Of a stretch of 64,000 bases of DNA, positions 46,501 through 55,160 are shown one piece after another (the first letter of the stretch is position 1; each line of letters starts with the position of its first letter). The translations under genes were made by a program, and so were the position numbers. A model generated the notes under the pieces. The model did no database searches and had not been told where the DNA came from. It was given only the letters and a program-made list of their open reading frames with translations. The stretch spans positions 104,432 through 168,431 of the forward strand of contig NZ_FYEB01000013.1 of assembly GCF_900187445.1 (NCBI RefSeq). Reading direction: 5' to 3'. This DNA comes from Pseudomonas sp. Irchel s3b2 (GTDB lineage Bacteria; Pseudomonadota; Gammaproteobacteria; Pseudomonadales; Pseudomonadaceae).

Positions 46501-47526
46501 TCAGCTGCGGAATCTGAGCGTTGTTGAGGGGGCTTCACCGTAGCGTCTTTTATATTCCTGTGCGAATCGCCCTAAATGAGCAAAACCCCATTTGAAGGCG
46601 ATATCTGTGACCGAATCTTCTTGTTGCTGACGGCTCAGTTCAAGGTGCACTTGTTCCAGCCGTAAGTTGCGCAAGTAGGCCATGGGCGTGGTATCGCAAA
46701 AGTCGCGGAAGCCGGCAAATAGCGTGCGAACGCTCACACCGGCATGTTCGGCCAATTGCTCGATACTCAGCGGTTGGTCGGCGTGAGCGCGCATGAACTC
46801 TTCGGTTCTTTTGACGAAGTGGGGTAAAGGCGCTTTGTTGCTGGCACAGTCCAGGCGTTCTCGAAGATTGTTGGGCTGACCATAAACCAGAGCATTGATC
46901 AGCATTGACTCGAATTGCTTGAGTACCAGCGAATGGTGCAGTGGATGATCATCCAGCTTGATTGCGTCCGCCAGAATGCCGATTAGCTGGAGAAAGTAGT
47001 GACCTCCAGGTGTGGTCAGGTCGAGTTCTGGATCGAACTCCAACGGTCTGTCCAAATTGTGTCCCAAATGCTGGACGCAATGGTATTCGACTTCACTGCG
47101 CTCAATCCTCAAGGCCAATTGTGGCGCGTTGGCGTCCCAACTCATCGACAACGGCAGATTGGGGGAGATCAGCGAGGCCCGTTCCGGCGTGGAGATGAAG
47201 TCATGTCCTGCGCACTGAATGCGTGCTCGTCCCTTAATGGGTACCTGGATCAGGAAAAAATCCTCGAGGCGACCTGGATCGATAAAGACGTTGACGCCGT
47301 ATTCCAGTCGGTTCAAGGACAGTCGTCCACGGTTGATATGGTGCATCCGTGCGCTGACCCGCTCGGTGCTGTCGATGCAGCGCAGTTCGTGGTTTTTGAA
47401 GACGCCGCTGACGCCTTCGCGGATGCCCTCCAGATCATTGAGCAGGAACAATTGGTTTTCCGGGGTGAACAACGACGCACTGTCGAAAAGGCTGGCGCAG
47501 CGCTGTGCGATGAGATTCTGACTCAT
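46501..47526 (-). CDS. AraC/XylS-family regulator, likely of the indole cluster
   Basis: This 341-aa protein has an N-terminal AraC_binding_2-type sensing domain and a C-terminal double HTH (LSIEQLAEHAGVSVRTLFAGFR; DSVTDIAFKWGFAHLGRFAQEYKRRYG). Layout resembles AntR, IifR and XylS. The ATG at 47526 has GAGGTGACC upstream; a further ATG is seven codons before. It is divergent from the LRAT/indole operon and therefore probably controls it. It shares a two-part DNA motif with the antA upstream region. Confidence 0.85.
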   Translation of the reverse strand: MSQNLIAQRCASLFDSASLFTPENQLFLLNDLEGIREGVSGVFKNHELRCIDSTERVSARMHHINRGRLSLNRLEYGVNVFIDPGRLEDFFLIQVPIKGRARIQCAGHDFISTPERASLISPNLPLSMSWDANAPQLALRIERSEVEYHCVQHLGHNLDRPLEFDPELDLTTPGGHYFLQLIGILADAIKLDDHPLHHSLVLKQFESMLINALVYGQPNNLRERLDCASNKAPLPHFVKRTEEFMRAHADQPLSIEQLAEHAGVSVRTLFAGFRDFCDTTPMAYLRNLRLEQVHLELSRQQQEDSVTDIAFKWGFAHLGRFAQEYKRRYGEAPSTTLRFRS

Positions 47527-47608
47527 GGTCACCTCAGTTGCATGCACGATATCAAGGCATGTCGCACGTGGTGTTACCCGGGTTTTGCAGGATCTGGATG
47601 ATCGCTGC

Positions 47609-47643
47609 GTTATCCGGATAACCCGTGTGCATGTCCGTTTCTT
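47609..47643. promoter_or_regulatory. Putative AraC-type regulator box in the araC-indole operon gap
   Basis: TATCCGGAT (within the palindrome GTTATCCGGATAAC, 47609-47622) and, 21 bases on, TGTCCGTTTCTT. The same two elements occur 22 bases apart upstream of antA (58150-58183) with the same orientation to the neighbouring minus-strand gene. T-(A/G)-TCCG-N-N-T recurs in both halves, as for AraC direct repeats. Confidence 0.5.
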
Positions 47644-47944
47644 TTTGTGCCCTTATCGGGCTGTCTGCCTAAGCCAGCAATTGGTGTGCCAAGCGACGAC
47701 AGTGGCACTCTGACGGAGCGTGGCGTAGTCGGTAATTCTTAGAATCCTCCCGCAAATCCTGGACGTCCAACTTTTCTGGAGGGGCGAGGCATACCTGTTC
47801 GGTGAATGTGCTGAAGGCGCCGACACATTTTCGCAGCCCCCGGACAACGACAGCATCAGATGGATAGTGCTGGCAAGGGCAGGGTCGCACCATGACTTCA
47901 ACGCTTGTTGATTCGTTGAAGCCGCCAGACGGGAGGTGAACGCC
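47644..47944. other. Rest of the intergenic region upstream of the indole operon
   Basis: About 300 bases without a convincing gene. It must hold the promoter of the LRAT/indole operon; AT-rich patches near 47735-47745 are candidates. No REP sequences. Confidence 0.4.
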
Positions 47945-48487
47945 ATGAACATTACCCATACACCGCCAGCCCCGGGCAATCATCAATGGCGCAACTGGGA
48001 TGACTTGGAAAACGCCGACGTTCAGCCTGGCAGTCATCTCATCACTTCAAGACGTCGTTACTACCACCATGGAATTTATCTGGGCGGGCATCGAGTCGTG
48101 CACTACGCAGGCTTTCATAAAGGTTTTCAGGTCGGTCCGATCGAAGTATTGGCGCTGGACTGTTTTGCTGGCGGGCAACAGGTGTGGGTCGACGATGCCT
48201 CTTTGTCTCAGTTCGACGGTGAGGAAGTGATCCGCCGGGCACTCTCGCGCCTGGGGGAAAATCATTACCGGTTGCTGACTAATAATTGCGAGCACTTCTG
48301 TAACTGGTGCCTGTACGGCAAAAGCAGTAGCGAACAGGTTCGAGGCTTCATGACCCATCCATTGGCACTGCTGCGGTTGGTGCTGCAAAGCCTGCCAGAC
48401 AACTTCCTGCAGGCCTCGGACAAGCATTGCACTCAGCGGATAGTCGGTGCAGCAGAAGGTGCCCAATATCACCTCCAACGTTCCTGA
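47945..48487 (+). CDS. LRAT-domain (NlpC/P60 superfamily) protein at the head of the indole operon
   Basis: This 180-aa protein has a lecithin:retinol acyltransferase-type fold with His42 (YYHHGIYLGG), His53 (RVVHYAG) and Cys115 in NNCEHFCNWC. These fit the His/His/Cys catalytic pattern of the family, whose members are acyltransferases or thiol hydrolases. No signal peptide. The ATG at 47945 has GGGAGGTG upstream. It lies 17 bases before the dienelactone-hydrolase fusion, so it is co-transcribed. No role in indole metabolism is known to me. Confidence 0.85.
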   Translation: MNITHTPPAPGNHQWRNWDDLENADVQPGSHLITSRRRYYHHGIYLGGHRVVHYAGFHKGFQVGPIEVLALDCFAGGQQVWVDDASLSQFDGEEVIRRALSRLGENHYRLLTNNCEHFCNWCLYGKSSSEQVRGFMTHPLALLRLVLQSLPDNFLQASDKHCTQRIVGAAEGAQYHLQRS

Positions 48488-48504
48488 ACCCTTGGAGATT
48501 CGAG

Positions 48505-49749
48505 ATGAAAGGCCAATATATCAGCGTGCCGGTTCCGTCCGGCGGTCAGTTCCAGGCTTACCTGGCGACCTCTATCGATGGTCGTGGTCCGGGTGTGGTG
48601 CTTTGTCAGGAAATTTTCGGCGTTAACCAGGCTATGCGTGAAGTTGCCGACCTGTTGGCCGAGGAAGGTTATACGGTGCTGGTTCCGGACCTGTACTGGC
48701 GCCAAGAGCCTGGTGTCGATTTAGGTTACACCGAAGTGGAGTTTGGTCGTGCCTATGCGCTCTATCAGGGTTTCGACGAGGCGCTGGGCATTGATGATAT
48801 CCGTGCCAGTCTGAAGGCTTTGGAGTCATTGCCCCAATGTAAGCCGGGGGACCTGGGCGTTGTCGGCTATTGCCTGGGCGGCAAACTGGCTTACCTGGCG
48901 GCCTGTCGGTTGCCTGAGGTGGCCTGTGCTGTTGGCTACTACGGCGTAGGGATTGAAACCGCGCTCTCGGAAATTGAAGGACTTCAAGGGCGTCTGGTGC
49001 TTCATATGGCCGAACAGGATCAGTTCTGTCCAGCAGAGGCCCGCTCCGCGATCAGGGAGGCCCTCTACGATAAAAAGGGTGTTGAACTCTACGTTTATCC
49101 GGGCGTTGACCACGCGTTCGCTCGCCCCAACGGTCATCACTACCACAAGCCATCAGCGCTTCTGGCCCACGAGCGGACTGTTGCTGCATTACGCAGGGAG
49201 CTAGGGCCAGACTACAACCTCTCTGACCTGTGGGATGAGCATGTACGTCACGAGTTCGATACCCGGGACGTACCTGCCACCATGGCTACCATGGTCGCTG
49301 AGCCTTACGTCAACCACATTCCGACCATGACCGGCGGCGTGGGTGCCAAAGAGTTGAGCCGCTTCTACCTGCATCACTTCGTCCACGGCAACCCCAAGGA
49401 TATGGCGTTGACGCCGCTGTCTCGCACCGTCGGTGCGTCACAGATCGTCGATGAATTCATCATGAGCTTTACCCATGACTCCGAGATCGACTGGATGCTT
49501 CCCGGGGTGGCACCCACCGGGCGCTACGTCGAGATCCCGATGCTTGGCGTAGTCAAGTTCCGCGGGCCGAAGCTCTATCACGAACACATCTACTGGGATC
49601 AGGCCAGCGTGCTGGTTCAGATCGGCCTGCTTGACCCGGCAGGGTTGCCGGTGGCCGGTGTGGTGACCGCCCAGAAACTGCTCGATGAATCACTGCCTTC
49701 CAATACGTTGATGCCTGGTTGGGCTTCCAGCGCCGACAAGTCGGTTTAA
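48505..49749 (+). CDS. Dienelactone hydrolase-SnoaL-like fusion (IifA-type candidate)
   Basis: 414 aa. Residues 1-235 are a dienelactone-hydrolase fold with Cys123 (GYCLGGK), Asp172 (AEQDQF) and His203 (VDHAFARP), almost the same numbers as Cys123, Asp171 and His202 of Pseudomonas dienelactone hydrolase. Residues about 240-414 form an NTF2/SnoaL-like domain (LSRFYLHHFVHGNPKDM, IVDEFIMSFTHDSEIDWMLPG). In the Acinetobacter indole pathway IifA, a cofactor-independent oxygenase, turns 3-hydroxyindolin-2-one into anthranilate. By position this protein is the candidate for that step; this is inference, not a homology result. Confidence 0.8.
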   Translation: MKGQYISVPVPSGGQFQAYLATSIDGRGPGVVLCQEIFGVNQAMREVADLLAEEGYTVLVPDLYWRQEPGVDLGYTEVEFGRAYALYQGFDEALGIDDIRASLKALESLPQCKPGDLGVVGYCLGGKLAYLAACRLPEVACAVGYYGVGIETALSEIEGLQGRLVLHMAEQDQFCPAEARSAIREALYDKKGVELYVYPGVDHAFARPNGHHYHKPSALLAHERTVAALRRELGPDYNLSDLWDEHVRHEFDTRDVPATMATMVAEPYVNHIPTMTGGVGAKELSRFYLHHFVHGNPKDMALTPLSRTVGASQIVDEFIMSFTHDSEIDWMLPGVAPTGRYVEIPMLGVVKFRGPKLYHEHIYWDQASVLVQIGLLDPAGLPVAGVVTAQKLLDESLPSNTLMPGWASSADKSV

Positions 49750-49759
49750 GGGGATAACC

Positions 49760-50545
49760 ATGTCTCATCTACAGAACAAGGTTGCAGTGATCAGCGGTGG
49801 CGCGACCCTGATTGGTTCCGCCGTCGCTCGAGCGCTGATGGACGCAGGCGCTGTCGTTGCGCTGTTCGATATCGATCGTGAAGCGGGTCTCAAGGCCGCC
49901 GCCGAGCTCGGTGAGCGAGCCGCATTTTTTCATCTCGATGTAACGGATGACGAACTCATTACGCATGCAGTCGAAGACGTTCGGGCACGTTTTGGTGGGG
50001 TCGACCTGTTGATTAATCTGGCCTGCACTTACAGCGATCAGGGCTTTGCTTCCAGCCGCCAGGATTGGTTGCAGGCGCTGGATGTGAACCTGGTTTCGGC
50101 CGTAGCACTGACTCAAGCGGTGCATCAGGACCTTAAAGCCCGACATGGTGCGATTGTCAATTTCACTTCCATCTCGGCCAAGTGTGCCCAGACCGGGCGT
50201 TGGCTCTACCCAGTTTCGAAGGCCGCCATGGTGCAGCTGACTCGCTGCATGGCTATGGACCTGGCCGCCGACGGTATCCGCGTTAATTCGGTGTCGCCTG
50301 GCTGGACCTGGTCACGGGTGATCGACCAAGCCAGTGGCGGTAACCGCGAAAAGGCTGATGCAGTCGCCGCTTCCTATCACCTGTTGGGCCGCCTGGGAGA
50401 ACCCGGCGAAGTGGCCAATGTGGTGGCGTTTCTATGTTCGCCAGCCGCCAGCTTTGTGACGGGCGCGGATTATGCCGTCGATGGGGGCTACTCGGTCATG
50501 GGACCGGAACAGAACCTGCCGGCGATACCAAGGCTTGCTGAGTGA
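49760..50545 (+). CDS. Short-chain dehydrogenase, IifB-type candidate
   Basis: This 261-aa classical SDR has an N-terminal cofactor loop GGATLIGSAVA, Asp after the second strand (LFDIDRE), catalytic Ser in FTSISAK and YPVSK. The usual NNAG motif is replaced by NLAC, and the first glycine loop departs from TGxxxGxG. In the Iif pathway the SDR oxidises indole-2,3-dihydrodiol to 3-hydroxyindolin-2-one. It follows the fusion gene after 10 bases. Confidence 0.85.
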   Translation: MSHLQNKVAVISGGATLIGSAVARALMDAGAVVALFDIDREAGLKAAAELGERAAFFHLDVTDDELITHAVEDVRARFGGVDLLINLACTYSDQGFASSRQDWLQALDVNLVSAVALTQAVHQDLKARHGAIVNFTSISAKCAQTGRWLYPVSKAAMVQLTRCMAMDLAADGIRVNSVSPGWTWSRVIDQASGGNREKADAVAASYHLLGRLGEPGEVANVVAFLCSPAASFVTGADYAVDGGYSVMGPEQNLPAIPRLAE

Positions 50546-50624
50546 CACAGAACACTAACAAGAAACCCTGTTCGGCGACTGCCGAATGCTGCACCTGTAA
50601 CCGTCGATAACCAGGAGAATAACA

Positions 50625-51863
50625 ATGCGTCGAATCGCCATCGTCGGAGCCGGTCAAGCCGGCCTGCAACTCGCTCTAGGCCTGCTCGCCAAGGGCTACC
50701 ATGTGACCCTGGCCACTAATCGTAATGGCGAGGACATTCGCAACGGTAAAGTGATGTCCAGTCAGTGCATGTTCAACGCCGCTCTGCAAAGTGAGCGTGA
50801 TTTGGGCCTGAATTTTTGGGAAGACCAGTGCCCGGCCGTAGAAGGTATTGGTCTGGCAGTGCCTGACCCAGAGAAGCCGAATGAGCCACTGTTCAGCTGG
50901 AGTACCCGGCTGGATCGCTACGCCCAATCAGTCGATCAGCGCCTGAAAATGCCGGTCTGGATGGACGAGGTCGTGAAGCGTGGCGGCGAGGTCATTATCC
51001 AGGATGTCGGTGTGGCCGAGTTGGAGCTTTTGTCGACCACTCATGACCTGGTACTGCTGGCGGCGGGTAAGGGCGAAATCGTCAATCTGTTTGAAAAAGA
51101 TGCCGAGCGGACTCAGTTTCAGCAACCGCAAAGGGCGCTGTCATTGACCTATGTGAAGGGCATGACACCGATGTCGCCGTTTTCCCGGGTCAGCTTCAAC
51201 CTGATTCCCGGTGTAGGTGAGTACTTTGTGTTTCCTTGCCTGACGACCACCGGACCTTGCGAAATCATGGTCTTCGAAGGCATTCCGGGCGGGCCGATGG
51301 ACTGCTGGCAGGGGATTACGTCTGCCGAGCAACATTTCGAGAAAAGCCTTGAGCTGGTCAATCGCTACGTCCCTTGGGAAGCCGAACGCTGCCGTTCCGT
51401 GGAAATGACCGATGACAAGGGCTTCTTGTCCGGCAGGTTCACGCCGATGGTGCGCAAACCGGTATTGACGCTGCCGTCTGGTCGCAAGGTCTTTGGCATG
51501 GCCGATGCTCTGGTCGTCAACGACCCGATTACCGGCCAGGGTTCGAACAATGCCGCCAAGTGCAGCAAGGTTTACCTGGATGCGATTGTCGCTCGTGGCG
51601 CGCAAGATTTTGGCCCTGACTGGATGCACGACACTTTCGAGCAGTACTGGAGCTATGCCCAGCATGTGGTCAAGTGGACCAACACCATGCTGACGCCACC
51701 GCCTCAGCACCTGCTCGAACTGCTCGGTGCCGCGAGCCAGTCGCAACCGCTGGCATCGGCTATCGCCAATGGTTTCGATGATCCACGCACCTTTGCACCT
51801 TGGTGGTTCGACGCCCAGTCTTGCCAGGCCTTTATTCAGAAAAAGACTCGTCAGGCCGCTTGA
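50625..51863 (+). CDS. StyA-like FAD monooxygenase, probable indole oxygenase (IifC/IndA type)
   Basis: This 412-aa oxygenase component of a two-component flavoprotein monooxygenase has an N-terminal Rossmann GxGxxG loop (IVGAGQAGLQLALGL) and the styrene-monooxygenase pattern through NPITGQG-like NDPITGQGSNNAAKCSKVY near residue 305. StyA proteins epoxidise styrene and indole. The lack of styC/styD and the presence of the SDR, the fusion protein and antABC favour indole as substrate. Reduced FAD would come from the next gene. Confidence 0.88.
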   Translation: MRRIAIVGAGQAGLQLALGLLAKGYHVTLATNRNGEDIRNGKVMSSQCMFNAALQSERDLGLNFWEDQCPAVEGIGLAVPDPEKPNEPLFSWSTRLDRYAQSVDQRLKMPVWMDEVVKRGGEVIIQDVGVAELELLSTTHDLVLLAAGKGEIVNLFEKDAERTQFQQPQRALSLTYVKGMTPMSPFSRVSFNLIPGVGEYFVFPCLTTTGPCEIMVFEGIPGGPMDCWQGITSAEQHFEKSLELVNRYVPWEAERCRSVEMTDDKGFLSGRFTPMVRKPVLTLPSGRKVFGMADALVVNDPITGQGSNNAAKCSKVYLDAIVARGAQDFGPDWMHDTFEQYWSYAQHVVKWTNTMLTPPPQHLLELLGAASQSQPLASAIANGFDDPRTFAPWWFDAQSCQAFIQKKTRQAA

Positions 51864-51888
51864 GCCGCCATCGAGCCAGGAGTTCATC

Positions 51889-52431
51889 ATGAATGCACTT
51901 ACCGCAGAATCCATCGAGCATGATCTGGTCAACGCACAGGATTGCGATCCGCGCGAACTGCGCAATCTCCTCGGGCAATTTGCCACGGGTGTTACCGTCA
52001 TCACTACGCGCACAACCGATGGGCGCAATGTTGGCATGACCGCGAATTCGTTTTCGTCGGTCTCGCTCGATCCTCCACTGATACTTTGGAGCATTTCTCG
52101 CAACGCTCCGAGTCTGGTGGACTACCTCTCCTGTAGCCACTTTGCGATCAACGTTTTGGGGGCTGATCAGCACGATATTTCCGGACGTTTTGCACGACCT
52201 GCACCCGACAAGTTCTCCGGTGTGGCCTTCACGGCCGGGGAGGCCGGGGTACCGCTTATCGAGGGTGTAATCGCGACGCTGGTCTGCCGCAATGTCACTC
52301 AGTACGAGGGCGGTGACCATCTGATTTTCCTTGGGCAAATCGAGCACTACCGCCACGGTGCAGGGGAACCGCTGGTGTTTCACTGCGGGCAGTATCGAGT
52401 GGCCGCAGAGCATCCCGGGTTGAGTCGATAA
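51889..52431 (+). CDS. Flavin reductase partner of the indole oxygenase (StyB/IifD type)
   Basis: This 180-aa flavin_reduct-fold protein has LLGQFATGVTVITTRT, GMTANSFSSVSLDPPL, HFAINVL and HLIFLGQIEHYRHG. It supplies FADH2 to the StyA-like oxygenase with NAD(P)H. The ATG at 51889 is preceded by CCAGGAGTTCATC, 25 bases after the oxygenase stop. Confidence 0.9.
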   Translation: MNALTAESIEHDLVNAQDCDPRELRNLLGQFATGVTVITTRTTDGRNVGMTANSFSSVSLDPPLILWSISRNAPSLVDYLSCSHFAINVLGADQHDISGRFARPAPDKFSGVAFTAGEAGVPLIEGVIATLVCRNVTQYEGGDHLIFLGQIEHYRHGAGEPLVFHCGQYRVAAEHPGLSR

Positions 52432-52474
52432 GTCAGGAGTCTTGCCTTTAGCCTTGCTGCAAGTGGAGAGCGTT

Positions 52475-53422
52475 ATGAAAACAAAAATAAAACTGCTATC
52501 GGTGTGCGTGCTGGGCCCTGGCCTCTTGGGAGTTGAACCGGCGCAGGCGTATGACTTGCCGGTGGTCAATCTGGGTTTGACCAGTTTCCTTGACGGTGCC
52601 CCGCCAGCCGGACCGGGTTGGTACTTTCAGGAATACTTCCAGAACTACAGCGCTAATCGTTTTCGAGATCAAAATGGCAAGGCACTGGGTTTGCCCAAAC
52701 AAGAACTGGATTATCAGGTCGCAGTGACTCAAGTCAGCTATTTTTCCGATCTTCGCTTGGGTAATGCAACTCTGGGCATGAACGCTGTGCTGCCTTTTGT
52801 GACCAGCATGGATGTTGATGACGGACTGAATAATGCGGCGATAAAGGCTCAAAGTGGTCTGGGTGATCTTCTGTTAGGCCCGATGATCCAGTTTGATCCG
52901 ATCATGGGGCCGGATGGGCCGCGTTTCGCGCACCGCATCGAGTTGCAGGTCAATGTTCCGACCGGTAAATACGACAATAAACATGACATCAACCCCGGCG
53001 CTAACGCTTGGTCGTTTGACCCCTATTGGGCGGCCACTTATTGGTTTACCCCAAAGTGGACGGCGTCGGTTCGGGCTCACTATCTTTATAACGGCAAGAA
53101 TGATGATCCGGGCCCGGGGTTTGGTGGCGCCGATGATGTTCAAGCTGGCCAGGCCCTGCATGCAAACTTTGCTACCGAGTATGCGGTGACGCCGCAGCTG
53201 CGCCTGGGTATCAACGGCTATTGGCTAAAGCAAATCACCGATACCAAAGTCGATGGTCATGAGGTTTCCGGTCGTCGTGAAAAGGTATGGGCCATTGGTC
53301 CGGGGGCGATGTACAGCTTCTCCAAGGACGATCATGTTTTTTTGAACGCGTACTTCGAACAGGACGTCGAGAACCGTCCCGAGGGTAGTCGCGTGCAAAT
53401 GCGCTACGTCCATCACTTTTAA
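52475..53422 (+). CDS. Outer-membrane channel, MetA-pathway phenol degradation/SphA type
   Basis: The 315-aa protein has a signal peptide (LLSVCVLGPGLLGVEPAQA) and alternating aromatic beta-strands ending in a C-terminal Phe (MRYVHHF), typical of outer-membrane barrels. Family landmarks (YAVTPQLRLGINGYWLKQITD, YSFSKDDHVFLNAYFEQ) match channels found with aromatic catabolic genes. It should import the aromatic substrate. SD GGAGAG. Last gene before a strong terminator. Confidence 0.85.
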   Translation: MKTKIKLLSVCVLGPGLLGVEPAQAYDLPVVNLGLTSFLDGAPPAGPGWYFQEYFQNYSANRFRDQNGKALGLPKQELDYQVAVTQVSYFSDLRLGNATLGMNAVLPFVTSMDVDDGLNNAAIKAQSGLGDLLLGPMIQFDPIMGPDGPRFAHRIELQVNVPTGKYDNKHDINPGANAWSFDPYWAATYWFTPKWTASVRAHYLYNGKNDDPGPGFGGADDVQAGQALHANFATEYAVTPQLRLGINGYWLKQITDTKVDGHEVSGRREKVWAIGPGAMYSFSKDDHVFLNAYFEQDVENRPEGSRVQMRYVHHF

Positions 53423-53471
53423 GACCACCGCAGTCATCGTGCTCCGTAGCTTCCTATTACTTTGGTCTTCT

Positions 53472-53500
53472 GCCTGCCCTTATGGGCAGGCTTTTTTTTT
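53472..53500 (+). terminator. Intrinsic terminator after the indole operon
   Basis: GCCTGCCC-TTAT-GGGCAGGC followed by nine T. It separates the channel gene from the chemoreceptor. Confidence 0.92.
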
Positions 53501-53523
53501 CCTTTTTTGGGACCTTTTCAGTC

Positions 53524-55071
53524 ATGTCCGCACCTCGTACTTCCTCTGACAATACAGTCCTGATATGTCGTACCGACCTACAGGGGCGCATCACCCACGG
53601 TAGCGAAGCTTTTATCAAACTTAGCGGGTATACGAGTCAGGAACTGTTGCAACAATCAAGCAGTCTTCTTAAACATCCAGATATGCCCGCACACATTTTC
53701 AGTAGCCTGTGGAGTGCGCTGCAACAACGAAAGCCCTGGATGGGGCTGTTGAAGAATCGGCGCAAGGATGGCTCAACCTATTGGTTGAATGTCTACATAA
53801 AACCGGTGTTCGGCGCCGATGGGATTGAGGCCTATGGGGCTGTCTATAGCTCACCGTCGCAAGCGCAAATCGAGCGTGCAGAAAAGCTCTATTCGCGGTT
53901 AAGTTCTGGTGGGGTAATTCTTCACTGGGGCTCTCGTCTCAATCGACTGGTGGGATCTGCATTGCCGAGCTTGCCTCTAGGATTAGTGTTGTCGGCAGGT
54001 CTTTGGCAGCTGGATTCTTTTTGGGCCCGGAGTGCTGTGATGATGGCTGGATTGACCGTTATAGCGGGTCTCCAGGACTGGCGACAGTCCCGTGCCATCA
54101 AGCAGATTTTAGTTGCCCATCCCAAAGCATTTGCCGACTCGTTAACCGCCAACATTTACAGTCATGCGCCAGGGGCTGCAGCGTTAATGGAAATGGCCCT
54201 GGTGGCGGAAGAAAGCCGCCTGCAAAGTGCGTTGTCGCGAATCGGGACGACCGGAGGCGTCGTTGAGCAGCGGGTAGTCGAGCTTGCTCAGTTGATCCAG
54301 GCCGAAACTCAGCGTCTTGAACGTCAGCGTGATGAAACCGACTTATCAGTAACCGCCCTCAGCGAATTGGCAGCCACTATCCAAGAGGTCGCCAGTAATG
54401 TTCAGGCAACAAATCTGGCCACCCAAGAAGCTGTCAGGCTCGCCAGCCATGGCGAGCAATTGTCCGGCAAGAGCCTTGATGCAATGCAGCAACTCAACAC
54501 CTCCGTCGGGGATATTGCAGTGGCGGTTCAACAGTTGGCCAGTTCCACGGAGTCCATTGGCGCAATCACCAACATTATTAGTTCGATTGCTGGGCAAACT
54601 AATTTGCTGGCTTTGAATGCTGCCATTGAAGCTGCTCGCGCTGGCGAAGCGGGCAGGGGGTTCAGTGTTGTTGCCGACGAGGTTCGGCAACTGGCAACAC
54701 GCACCCAGGAAGCAACCGAGCAAATTCAACCGCTCTTGCTGCAACTGCGTGATGCTACCGAACGTACCGTCCAACTGACCGATGAGGGTCGAGAATTTGC
54801 ACAACACAGCACTCGTGAAGTGGTGTCGGTGCAAGGAAATCTGGCTGGAGTGAATTCCTCGTTGACTCAAATATCGGGCATGAGCATGCAGATTGCCTCT
54901 GCCATGGAGCAGCAATCACAAGTGGTGGAGAGCTTGTCACAGCAGGTTCTGCAAGTGGCTGAGCTATCGAAACAGAGCGTCGATAAGGCTTTGGATGGTC
55001 AAAGAATTGGTGAGGACTTGAAAACTCAGGCCGAGGTGCTACGAAATCTGGCGGAGCGTTTTGATCGTTGA
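53524..55071 (+). CDS. PAS-domain methyl-accepting chemotaxis protein (Aer-like)
   Basis: This 515-aa protein has an N-terminal PAS domain (about 10-110: ITHGSEAFIKLSGYTSQELL, RRKDGSTYWLNVYIKPV), a hydrophobic segment (about 145-190), then the cytoplasmic signalling domain with hairpin tip IISSIAGQTNLLALNAAIEAARAGEAGRGFSVVADEVRQLA. No periplasmic sensing domain; layout matches Aer-type energy/aromatics taxis receptors. It lies between the indole operon and antCBA, 24 bases past a terminator, with weak SD. An indole- or anthranilate-linked chemotaxis role is inferred from position. Confidence 0.9.
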   Translation: MSAPRTSSDNTVLICRTDLQGRITHGSEAFIKLSGYTSQELLQQSSSLLKHPDMPAHIFSSLWSALQQRKPWMGLLKNRRKDGSTYWLNVYIKPVFGADGIEAYGAVYSSPSQAQIERAEKLYSRLSSGGVILHWGSRLNRLVGSALPSLPLGLVLSAGLWQLDSFWARSAVMMAGLTVIAGLQDWRQSRAIKQILVAHPKAFADSLTANIYSHAPGAAALMEMALVAEESRLQSALSRIGTTGGVVEQRVVELAQLIQAETQRLERQRDETDLSVTALSELAATIQEVASNVQATNLATQEAVRLASHGEQLSGKSLDAMQQLNTSVGDIAVAVQQLASSTESIGAITNIISSIAGQTNLLALNAAIEAARAGEAGRGFSVVADEVRQLATRTQEATEQIQPLLLQLRDATERTVQLTDEGREFAQHSTREVVSVQGNLAGVNSSLTQISGMSMQIASAMEQQSQVVESLSQQVLQVAELSKQSVDKALDGQRIGEDLKTQAEVLRNLAERFDR

Positions 55072-55121
55072 GTTTTTAGGGAAGGGGAATTGAGCGGGAC
55101 CAGACAATTGATAAAACAGCA

Positions 55122-55153
55122 GGGGAGTATCGGGTTGATTCCAGATACTCCCC
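55122..55153. terminator. Hairpin between the convergent chemoreceptor and antC genes
   Basis: GGGGAGTATC and GATACTCCCC around a 12-base loop, with mixed T runs on both sides. It probably terminates both converging units. Confidence 0.65.
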
Positions 55154-55160
55154 TCGGTTC

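Noticed and set aside
50625..52431. Styrene degradation operon
   Set aside because: StyA/StyB-like genes alone are not enough; no styrene oxide isomerase or phenylacetaldehyde dehydrogenase is present, and the partners and antABC point to indole.
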